From assembly GCF_900115005.1 (NCBI RefSeq), contig NZ_FOUY01000005.1, forward strand, positions 179,547-243,546: a stretch of DNA of 64,000 nucleotides, read 5' to 3'. The translations under genes and the position numbers were made by a program. Source of the DNA: Pseudonocardia ammonioxydans. GTDB taxonomy: Bacteria; Actinomycetota; Actinomycetes; Mycobacteriales; Pseudonocardiaceae. The notes under the pieces are model-generated. The model worked only from the letters and a program-made list of their open reading frames with translations, ran no database searches and had not been told where the DNA came from. How positions within the stretch are numbered: position 1 is the stretch's first letter; each line of letters opens with the position of its first letter. This document shows positions 57,460-64,000 of this stretch, one piece after another.

Positions 57460-58981
57460 ACCCGGCGAGACGCCGGTGGCGCGAGTGACTGTCCCGGTTC
57501 ATCCCGGTCACGCTCGCCTCGACGCCGCGCGCCGCGTACTTGGTCGTGATCGCCTCCAGGGCGGCGACCGTGGAGGCGTCCCAGACGTGCGCCTCGGACA
57601 GGTCGATCACCACGCGCGCCGGGTCGCCCGCGTAGTCGAAGGAGAAGACCAGGTCGTTGCTGCTGGCGAAGAACAGCTGCCCGCGCACCCGGTAGGTCCG
57701 GGTCGTGCCGTCCGGGTCGAGCTCGGATGTGACCTCGACCAGGTGCGCCACGCGCCGCGCGAACAGCACCATCGCCACCAGCACGCCGACCCCGACGCCG
57801 TAGGCGAGGTTGTGCGTCCCGACGGTGACCGCGACCGTGGAGAGCATCACCGCCGTCTCGCTGCGCGGCATCCGGCGCAGCACCGACGGCCGGACGCTGT
57901 GCCAGTCGAACGTCCCCACAGACACCATGATCATGACGGCGACGAGCGCCGCCATCGGGATCAGCGCGACGAGATCGCCCAGCACGACGACGAGGATCAG
58001 CAGGAACAGCCCGGCGAGGAACGTCGAGATCCGGGTGCGGGCGCCCGACCGGACGTTGATCATCGTCTGGCCGATCATCGCGCACCCGCCCATGCCGCCG
58101 AAGAAGCCGGTGACGATGTTCGCGACGCCCTGCCCCCACGACTCGCGGGTCTTGTCGGAGTGGGTGTCGGTGATGTCGTCGACGAGCTTGGCGGTCATCA
58201 GCGACTCGATGAGGCCGACGAGGGCGATCGCGATCGCGTACGGCGCGACGACGGTCAGGGTCTCGAGCGTGGGCGGGACGGCGGGGACGCCGAACACCGG
58301 TAGCGCGTCCGGCAGCGCGCCCTGGTCGCCGACGGTCGGCACCGCCACGGCGGCCGCGACCGTGAAGGCGGTCAGCAGCACGATCGCGACCAGCGGCGCG
58401 GGGACCACCGTCGTCCACCGGGGCAGGCCGACCATCACCCCGATCCCCACCGCGGTGAGCACGTAGACCGGCCAGGGGACGTTCCACAGGTGCGGCAGCT
58501 GGGCGGTGAAGATGAGGATCGCCAGCGCGTTGACGAAGCCGACCATCACGCTGCGCGGCAGGAAGCGCATGAGCCGGGCGACGCCCGCCACGGCCAGGAG
58601 CACCTGGAGCAGCCCGCCCAGCACCACCGCCACCAGGAGGTGGTCGACGCCGTGTTCCCGGACCAGCGGTGCGACGACGAGGGCGACCGCGCCGGTCGCG
58701 GCGGAGATCATCGCGGGCCGGCCGCCGCAGAACGCGATGACGACGGCCATCGTGAACGACGCGTAGAGCCCGACCCGCGGGTCGACCCCGGCGATGATCG
58801 AGAACGCGATCGCCTCGGGGATCAGCGCCAGCGCGACGACGAGCCCGGCGAGGACCTCGGTACGCAGCACCCGCGGCCCGGGTACGGACAACCCGGACAG
58901 GAACCGGGGGCAGGGCAGGACGCGACATCGCCACTTTCCGTGGTGCGGAGCGGGGGCAGCCACGTCGGCGGGGCCACGCAT
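57440..58981 (-). CDS. SulP family anion transporter with STAS domain
   Basis: A 513-residue inorganic anion (sulfate or bicarbonate) transporter. The helical part opens [34 protein letters not shown] and includes [60 protein letters not shown]. The cytosolic STAS domain is at about 430-505 ([23 protein letters not shown]). TAGGGT (58992-58997, minus strand) is 10 nt before ATG 58981. The substrate cannot be told. Tandem repeats follow the stop. Confidence 0.9.
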   Translation of the reverse strand: MRGPADVAAPAPHHGKWRCRVLPCPRFLSGLSVPGPRVLRTEVLAGLVVALALIPEAIAFSIIAGVDPRVGLYASFTMAVVIAFCGGRPAMISAATGAVALVVAPLVREHGVDHLLVAVVLGGLLQVLLAVAGVARLMRFLPRSVMVGFVNALAILIFTAQLPHLWNVPWPVYVLTAVGIGVMVGLPRWTTVVPAPLVAIVLLTAFTVAAAVAVPTVGDQGALPDALPVFGVPAVPPTLETLTVVAPYAIAIALVGLIESLMTAKLVDDITDTHSDKTRESWGQGVANIVTGFFGGMGGCAMIGQTMINVRSGARTRISTFLAGLFLLILVVVLGDLVALIPMAALVAVMIMVSVGTFDWHSVRPSVLRRMPRSETAVMLSTVAVTVGTHNLAYGVGVGVLVAMVLFARRVAHLVEVTSELDPDGTTRTYRVRGQLFFASSNDLVFSFDYAGDPARVVIDLSEAHVWDASTVAALEAITTKYAARGVEASVTGMNRDSHSRHRRLAGYVTGGH

Positions 58982-59037
58982 CGGGCCCCGAACCCTACCG
59001 TTACGAGGGGGAACCGTTCGGCGGAACCGTCCCGGTG

Positions 59038-59424
59038 TCAGCCGGCGAGCAGGTGGGCCCGGCCGAACATCGTGGCGGCGTCGCGGGCGCTGGGCGTACC
59101 CGCGTCGAGGTCCGCGCCCGCCGCGCGGAGCACGGCGACGACCTCGTCCGCCCCCTTGAACAGTGCTCCGGCGATCGGTGCCTGGTCGCGGACGTTGCGC
59201 AGGTCCGGGTCCGCACCGCGCTCGAGCAGGGCACGCACCGTGTCGGCGTGCCCGTGGTAGGCGGCCAGCATGAGCAGGGTGTTCGCGTCGGTGTCGGCCA
59301 CGTCGACCGGCAGGCCGTGGTCGACGAACTCCGCCAGCTGCGCGGTGTCGCCCGCGCGGGCGAGGTCCATGGCGATCGCGACGACCCGTTCGGTCTGCTC
59401 GGGGGTCAGTGCACCGTCGGTCAT
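59038..59424 (-). CDS. ankyrin-repeat protein downstream of catalase
   Basis: A 128-residue protein with about three ankyrin repeats: [32 protein letters not shown] is a full consensus unit, flanked by [15 protein letters not shown] and [31 protein letters not shown] 59424 follows GAGGAAG. In Pseudomonas a periplasmic ankyrin protein (AnkB) encoded beside katB is needed for full catalase activity; a similar helper role is inferred. No signal peptide is seen, so this one is cytosolic. Confidence 0.85.
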   Translation of the reverse strand: MTDGALTPEQTERVVAIAMDLARAGDTAQLAEFVDHGLPVDVADTDANTLLMLAAYHGHADTVRALLERGADPDLRNVRDQAPIAGALFKGADEVVAVLRAAGADLDAGTPSARDAATMFGRAHLLAG

Positions 59425-59455
59425 GAACAGGTCTTCCTCGTCACGGGGTGACGCC

Positions 59456-59505
59456 CCCGGCACGGGTGGCGGCCACGGTGTCACGTGGCCGCCACCCGTG
59501 CCGGG
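59456..59505 (-). terminator. long perfect hairpin between catalase and ankyrin genes
   Basis: A 21-bp perfect inverted repeat (59456-59476 with 59485-59505), loop of 8 bases, without T-tract. It lies inside the presumed katA-ankyrin transcript, so it may be a partial terminator or mRNA-stability element. Confidence 0.75.
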
Positions 59506-59533
59506 CAGCGGTGGGTGCTTCGGGCCGCGGACC

Positions 59534-60997
59534 TCAGAGGTTGCCGGCGGCCAGCGCCTCGATCGCCTTGCGGACGCCCTCGCCGTAGGCGGGGTCGGCC
59601 TGGGTGCAGTTGGCGATGTGGCGCTCGACGGTGGCCTCGGAGGCACCGTTGATGGCCCGCGCGGTGTTCGCGAACAGCACCTGCTGCTGCTCGGCGGACA
59701 TGTTGCGGAACAGGTTGCCGGGCTGCTCGAAGTAGTTGTCGTCGTCCTCGCGGAAGTTGAACCGGTCGGCGACGGCACCCACGGCCTGGCGCGGCTCGCG
59801 GTAGGCGGGCTGCTCCTGCCAGCGGCCGTAGGAGTTCGGCTCGATGCCGGGGACGCCGCCGTGGTTGCCGTCGATGCGCATGGCGCCGTCGCGGTGGTAG
59901 GAGTTCACCGGGTTCTTCGGCGCGTTCACCGGGATCTGGTGGTGGTTCACGCCCAGGCGGTAGCGCTGCGCGTCACCGTAGGAGAACAGCCGGCCCTGCA
60001 GCATCTTGTCCGGGGAGTAACCGATGCCCGGAACCACGTTCGCCGGGGTGAAGGCGGCCTGCTCCACATCGGCGAAGTAGTTCTCGGGGTTGCGGTTGAG
60101 CTCCCACTCACCGACCTCGATCAGCGGGTAGTCCTTCTTGGACCACACCTTGGTGAGGTCGAACGGGTGGAACCGGTAGTTGTCGGCCTCGGCCTCGGGC
60201 ATGATCTGGACGAAGAGCTTCCACTTCGGGAAGTCGCCCTTCTCGATCGACTCGAACAGGTCGCGCTGGCTCGACTCGCGGTCCTTGCCGACCAGGGCCT
60301 CGGCCTCGGCGTCGGTGAGGTTCTTGATGCCCTGCTGGGTGCGGTGGTGGAACTTCACCCAGAACCGCTCGCCCGCGGCATTGACGAAGCTGTAGGTGTG
60401 CGAGCCGAATCCGTGCATGTGGCGGTAGGACGCCGGGATGCCGCGGTCCGACATCACGATCGTGACCTGGTGCAGCGCCTCGGGGAGGTTGGTCCAGAAG
60501 TCCCAGTTGTTCTCCGCGTCGCGCATGTTGGTGCGGGGGTCGCGCTTCACGGCGTGGTTGAGGTCCGGGAACTTTAGCGGGTCGCGGAAGAAGAACACCG
60601 GGGTGTTGTTGCCGACCAGGTCCCAGTTGCCCTCGTCGGTGTAGAACTTCACCGCGAAACCGCGGATGTCGCGCTCGGCGTCGGCCGCGCCGCGCTCACC
60701 GGCGACGGTCGAGAACCGGGCGAACATCTCGGTGGTCTTGCCGACCTCGGAGAAGATCTTCGCGCTGGTGTAGCGGGTGATGTCGTTGGTCACCGTGAAG
60801 GTGCCGAAGGCGCCCGAGCCCTTGGCGTGCATCCGGCGCTCCGGGATGACCTCACGGTCGAAGTGCGCGAGCTTCTCCAGGAACCAGACGTCCTGCAGCA
60901 GCATCGGGCCGCGCGGGCCGGCGGTCACCGAGTTCTGGTTGTCGGGGACCGGCGCACCGGCCACTGTGGTCAGTGGATTCTGGTTGTTCTCGGGCAA
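59534..60997 (-). CDS. katA: monofunctional heme catalase
   Basis: Decomposes hydrogen peroxide. 487 residues, small-subunit type. Distal His57 in [13 protein letters not shown], Asn in [16 protein letters not shown], and the proximal heme Tyr in [15 protein letters not shown] near 340. No in-frame ATG or GTG lies nearby; GAGGAG is about 7 nt before a TTG at 60997, giving [17 protein letters not shown], the usual catalase N-terminus, so TTG is taken as the start. It follows furA by 40 bp on the same strand. Confidence 0.93.
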   Translation of the reverse strand: MPENNQNPLTTVAGAPVPDNQNSVTAGPRGPMLLQDVWFLEKLAHFDREVIPERRMHAKGSGAFGTFTVTNDITRYTSAKIFSEVGKTTEMFARFSTVAGERGAADAERDIRGFAVKFYTDEGNWDLVGNNTPVFFFRDPLKFPDLNHAVKRDPRTNMRDAENNWDFWTNLPEALHQVTIVMSDRGIPASYRHMHGFGSHTYSFVNAAGERFWVKFHHRTQQGIKNLTDAEAEALVGKDRESSQRDLFESIEKGDFPKWKLFVQIMPEAEADNYRFHPFDLTKVWSKKDYPLIEVGEWELNRNPENYFADVEQAAFTPANVVPGIGYSPDKMLQGRLFSYGDAQRYRLGVNHHQIPVNAPKNPVNSYHRDGAMRIDGNHGGVPGIEPNSYGRWQEQPAYREPRQAVGAVADRFNFREDDDNYFEQPGNLFRNMSAEQQQVLFANTARAINGASEATVERHIANCTQADPAYGEGVRKAIEALAAGNL

Positions 60998-61037
60998 CGC
61001 GTGCTCCTCGTGGTGGTGCTTTCGTGGTGGTGGCAGC

Positions 61038-61463
61038 TCACTCGGCAGAGCTGAGACAGTCGGGGCAGATGCCCCAGAACGTCACCTCGGCCTCGTCGAG
61101 CACGAATCCATGGGGGTGTCCGATGTCGAGGCACGGGGCCCGGCCGACGACGCAGCTGACGTCGGCGACGGTCCCGCAGCGGCGGCACACCAGGTGGTGG
61201 TGGTTGTCGCCCACCCGGGTCTCGAACCGGGCCGGTGACCCGGCCGGTTCGATACGACGGACCAACCCTGCGTCGGTGAGCGCCCGCAGGACGTCGTAGA
61301 CCGCCTGTGTCGACACCGAACCCAGCTCACGACGGACGGCCGACGTGATCGCCCCGATGTCCGTGTGGGGGTTGTCCGCGACCGTCGTCAGCACGGCGAC
61401 CCGCGGACGGGTCACGCGCAGGGACGCCCCCTTCAACAGGGCGGCCGCATCAACGGTCGGCAT
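61038..61463 (-). CDS. furA: FurA/CatR-type peroxide-sensing Fur-family repressor
   Basis: A 141-residue Fur-family protein. Winged helix [21 protein letters not shown]...[22 protein letters not shown]. Metal site [12 protein letters not shown], with CRRCG and GICPDC giving two zinc CxxC pairs. It is next to catalase, as CatR and FurA are in Streptomyces and mycobacteria, so it should repress katA and itself until oxidised. ATG 61463 is chosen; a TTG at 61475 is an alternative. Confidence 0.9.
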   Translation of the reverse strand: MPTVDAAALLKGASLRVTRPRVAVLTTVADNPHTDIGAITSAVRRELGSVSTQAVYDVLRALTDAGLVRRIEPAGSPARFETRVGDNHHHLVCRRCGTVADVSCVVGRAPCLDIGHPHGFVLDEAEVTFWGICPDCLSSAE

Positions 61464-61469
61464 GGGACG

Positions 61470-61498
61470 AGCCAATCACTTTTTCTGGAATGAGTCAA
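61470..61498 (-). promoter_or_regulatory. furA promoter and FurA box
   Basis: On the minus strand, TTGACTCATTCCAGAAAAAG begins at 61498. It closely matches the AT-rich element I recall upstream of mycobacterial and streptomycete furA genes, where TTGACT is the -35 and FurA binds. The furA ATG follows 29 nt after the TTGACT. Confidence 0.7.
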
Positions 61499-61568
61499 AA
61501 CAACGACCCGGCAGGTCGGTGCCCGTGCCGGCTTCCGGGTCCCGGCAGCGGGCCGTAGCGTGCCGCCG

Positions 61569-62004
61569 GTGGAGCAGCGCATCAGCCTCGTCACCCTGGG
61601 GGTCACCGACCTGGCGCGGTCCCGCGCCTTCTACCGGGCTCTCGGCTGGCGGGGACAGGAGGTCGAGGAGACCGTCTTCTTCCAGGCAGGCGGGCTCGCG
61701 ATCGTGCTCTGGGACCGGGGGAAGCTCGCCGCCGACTGCGGGCTGGACGATGCCCGGGCCGGCGGGTTCGACGGGATCGCGCTCGCCCACAACGTCCGCT
61801 CCGATCGGGAGGTCGACGAGCTGCTCGGCACCGCCGAACGGGCCGGCGGCACGGTGACCCGACCGGCGGCCACGTCGGTGATCGGCTTCTACTCGGGCGT
61901 GTTCACCGAATCCGGACGGGCACGCCTGGGAGATCGCCCACAACCCCGGCTTCGCGCTCGCCGCGGACGGGACGCTGACGCTGCCCGACTTCGGCCGGGG
62001 GTGA
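61569..62004 (+). pseudogene. VOC (glyoxalase/bleomycin-resistance) family gene with a frameshift
   Basis: The first 114 codons read as a normal VOC protein (EQRISLVTLGVTDLARSRAFYRALGW...VVLWDR-like IVLWDRGKL...AERAGGTVTRPAAT...FYSGVFTE). After GAA at 61908-61910 the frame becomes Arg-rich. Skipping one base (T61911) restores the canonical PDGHAWEIAHNPGF and a stop at 62002-62004, giving about 144 residues. The lost part carries the C-terminal metal-ligand Glu. It may be a real mutation or a sequencing error. Confidence 0.8.
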
Positions 62005-62107
62005 GGCCCGGTGCCCGCGCACCCGTGGGCGCCCGCGCCGATCCCGGGCACGGACCGCGTCGGGGCGGTACCGTACCGCCGGTGAACGGTTCCGGCGGGA
62101 CGTCCTG

Positions 62108-63505
62108 ATGCGCGGCGGGGACGCCCACCCGGCACCGTCCCCGCCACCGAGCAGCCGAGCACCGGCCCTGACGATCCTGGCGCTCGCCCAGTTCACCACC
62201 ACCCTCGAGTTCTCGATCGTCCACGTGGCGCTCCCCGCCATCGACCGCGACCTGCACCTGGGCCCGGTGCTGCTGCAGTGGGTCCCCAGTGCCTACGCCG
62301 TGTTCCTCGCCGGCCTGCTGCTCGTCTCCGGCCGGCTCGCCGAGCGGTTCGGGCCGCTCCGGATGTTCCGCTGGGCGGTGCTGCTCCTTGCCGCGGCGAG
62401 CGCGCTCGCCGCCGTCGCCCCGGACAGCGCGACCCTGCTCGGCGCCCGCGCTGCGCAGGGTGCGGCCGCCGCGTTGCTGCAGCCGGCCGCGCTCGGCCTG
62501 CTCCAGCACGCCGTTCCGGACCCGGCCGCCCGCGCCCGGGCGTTCGCGGCGTGGAGCGCGGCCGGCGCCACCGGGCTCGCGGTCGGCGCCGCCGTCGGGG
62601 GCCTGCTCACGCTCGTCTCGTGGCGGTGGACCTTCGCGGTCACGGTCCCGCTGCTCCTGCCCTGTGCGGCCGGGGCCCTGTTCCGGCTGCGGGCACCGGC
62701 CACGCCGGCCTGCCACCGGGCCGTGCCCGTCGCGGCGGCGCTGCTCGGGACCGGCGCGGCGCTCGCCGTCGTCACGGCCCTGACCGTGATCGCCGGGACC
62801 GGACGCCCGGGCGCGGCGACGGTCCTGGTCTGTGCGGCTGCCGTCGTCCTGCCGGCGGTGTTCCTGTGCCACGAGGCCCGTGCACAGCGGGTCCTGGTCG
62901 ACCGCGCCCTGCGCCGGTGCCGGAACGTACGGCTCGGCACCGCTGTCGCCGCGCTGTACATGGCGAGCGCGGGGTCGACGTACTACCTGCTGACGCTGCT
63001 GCTCCAGCAGGTCCACGGCCGCACCGCGTTCGCGGCCGGGGTCGCCTTCCTCCCGCTCACCGTGAGCGTCGCGGTGGCCGGACCGCTCGCCGGCCGGCTG
63101 CTGCACGGCAGGTCGCCGGCGCGCGTGGCCTGCGCGGGGTTCGCCCTGTGCGCCGCCGGGTTGTTCGGGCTCTCGGCCGTGGTCGACGCCCCGTACCCGG
63201 TGATGCTGCCGGCGCTGGTGCTCACCGGCTTGGGCAACGGAGTCGTCTTCACCGCCCTGTTCGTGCTGGGCACGACGGGCGTACCCGCCGGGCTGCGCGG
63301 CAGCGCGGGTGGCCTGCTGACCACCGGCCAGTACGTCGCGGGCGCGGTGGCCCTGGCCCTGCTCACGCTCGTGCTCGGCCCCGGGGTCGACGCCACACGG
63401 ATCGGCCTGTGCCTGGTGCTGACGGCCGCCGCGGGAACGCTCGGGTTCCTCGTGACCGCGCGACGCGCGCTCACGGAGGCGCAGTATGGCCCCGGGTGGC
63501 CGTGA
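62108..63505 (+). CDS. DHA2-type MFS transporter
   Basis: A 465-residue transporter with twelve or more helices. It opens ALTILALAQFTTTLEFSIVHVALPAIDRDLHLG (helix 1 of DHA2 exporters), then LQWVPSAYAVFLAGLLLVSGRLAERFGPLRMF (motif A), ARAAQGAAAALLQPAALGLL and AAGATGLAVGAAVGGLLTLVSWRWTF (motif C-like). Substrate unknown. ATG 62108 is assigned, with CGGCGGGA upstream. It lies just after the broken VOC gene. Confidence 0.87.
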   Translation: MRGGDAHPAPSPPPSSRAPALTILALAQFTTTLEFSIVHVALPAIDRDLHLGPVLLQWVPSAYAVFLAGLLLVSGRLAERFGPLRMFRWAVLLLAAASALAAVAPDSATLLGARAAQGAAAALLQPAALGLLQHAVPDPAARARAFAAWSAAGATGLAVGAAVGGLLTLVSWRWTFAVTVPLLLPCAAGALFRLRAPATPACHRAVPVAAALLGTGAALAVVTALTVIAGTGRPGAATVLVCAAAVVLPAVFLCHEARAQRVLVDRALRRCRNVRLGTAVAALYMASAGSTYYLLTLLLQQVHGRTAFAAGVAFLPLTVSVAVAGPLAGRLLHGRSPARVACAGFALCAAGLFGLSAVVDAPYPVMLPALVLTGLGNGVVFTALFVLGTTGVPAGLRGSAGGLLTTGQYVAGAVALALLTLVLGPGVDATRIGLCLVLTAAAGTLGFLVTARRALTEAQYGPGWP

Positions 63506-63528
63506 CGCCCGGGCCGGCCCCCCGACGA

Positions 63529-63567
63529 CGGCGGGGCCGGCACCCGCACGGGATGCCGGCCCCGCCG
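63529..63567. terminator. bidirectional terminator between MFS gene and small secreted protein gene
   Basis: A 14-bp perfect stem (63529-63542 with 63554-63567), extended by CCC/GGG inside, between two convergent genes. Confidence 0.85.
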
Positions 63568-63582
63568 CGCGGGACGTCCCTC

Positions 63583-63897
63583 CTAGTCGAAGGGCCCGTT
63601 GAGCAGACCGCCCACCGGGCCCTCGACGTAGCCCGGGGTCACCGGCGGGAACTCGACCTCGGTCCCGGCCACGCCCTCGGGCCGGTTGCCCGGCGAGTAG
63701 CTGTCGGCCGCGTCCAGCACGCCGTACCCGGCCGTGCCACCGATGGCACCGACCGCGTCCACCGCCTGGGTCGGGCTCTGCGTACTCGGGTAGCCGTGCC
63801 CGTCACCCTCCTCCGCGGCCGCCATCCCGGCCAGCGGGAACGCCACGGCACCCAGGGCGCCGACGGCGACCAACGAGCGTCGCATCCGGTTGTTCAT
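63583..63897 (-). CDS. small secreted hypothetical protein
   Basis: A 104-residue protein. Signal peptide MNNRMRRSLVAVGALGAVAFPLAGMAAA, cleaved before EEGDGHGYPSTQ. The mature chain is Gly/Pro/Val-rich without cysteines and ends PGYVEGPVGGLLNGPFD. ATG 63897 follows AAGGACGG. No family recognised; it is of the same general size class as the two small secreted proteins near 22-24 kb but unrelated in sequence. Confidence 0.6.
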   Translation of the reverse strand: MNNRMRRSLVAVGALGAVAFPLAGMAAAEEGDGHGYPSTQSPTQAVDAVGAIGGTAGYGVLDAADSYSPGNRPEGVAGTEVEFPPVTPGYVEGPVGGLLNGPFD

Positions 63898-64000
63898 CGC
63901 ATCCGTCCTTCGGTTCGGGGAGCATTCCCCGCACGACACCGCGGTGCCGCACGTCCTCGAGCGGCCTCGACGTCACATCGCGCCGGCGCCGGCCTTGATC

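Overview
This window is chromosomal DNA of a high-GC actinobacterium, most likely Pseudonocardia or a close relative in the Pseudonocardiaceae. The reasons are GC-rich third codon positions throughout, many GTG starts, ATGA/GTGA gene overlaps, a mycothiol conjugate amidase gene, a proteasome beta subunit, a DUF397 protein, and gene order. From about 5.5 to 36.9 kb the genes follow the Mycobacterium tuberculosis Rv1110-Rv1074c neighbourhood (recalled from knowledge, not computed): ispH, Rv1109c-like, xseA-xseB, DUF4245, glpX, fumC, phoH2, short-chain isoprenyl synthase, hemolysin III, DUF255 protein, Rv1083-like, mca, greA, metB, cbs, PPOX, fadA3. I found no prophage, IS element, CRISPR array, tRNA or rRNA.

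Layout. 1-5.4 kb: alkylation repair (3' part of an AlkA-type glycosylase gene plus ogt), a secreted DUF4232 protein, rmuC, a DUF6542 membrane protein with a Gly/Arg/Asp repeat tail, and an L,D-transpeptidase. 5.5-12.6 kb: isoprenoid, exonuclease VII and central carbon genes. 12.8-18.3 kb: a degenerate EAL/CBS protein, ATP-dependent DNA ligase, GuaB1 and an NTF2-like protein. 18.4-24 kb: phoH2 with a possible overlapping phoAT-like ORF, a DUF885 metallopeptidase, and two paralogous small secreted proteins that share a promoter and leader and flank a gene-free, repeat-bearing 1.4 kb. 24-37 kb: the greA-side conserved block. This includes a ribbon-helix-helix regulator with three abutting 8-bp repeats in front of it, mycothiol detoxification, and methionine/cysteine/threonine metabolism. 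37-46 kb: small membrane proteins, BI-1, nitronate monooxygenase, an orphan proteasome beta subunit, a TetR-methyltransferase-membrane protein operon with two perfect operators, and a DHFR-like reductase.

45-51.3 kb is an accessory catabolic locus. It has an amidohydrolase, a divergent IclR regulator, and a tightly overlapped operon of CoA-transferase, citryl-CoA-lyase-like enzyme, intradiol dioxygenase and quinone-type oxidoreductase, with GTCCG/CGGAC inverted repeats at all three promoters. 51.3-64 kb holds transporters (DUF318 permease, Bcr/CflA and DHA2-type MFS, SulP), MarR control of the Bcr/CflA gene through a perfect palindrome, an FGE-like protein, a putative immunity protein with a repetitive insert, a FurA-catalase-ankyrin oxidative-stress unit, a frameshifted VOC gene and a small secreted protein.

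Family assignments rest on motifs read by eye. No database search was run, so names below about 0.6 confidence are working labels.
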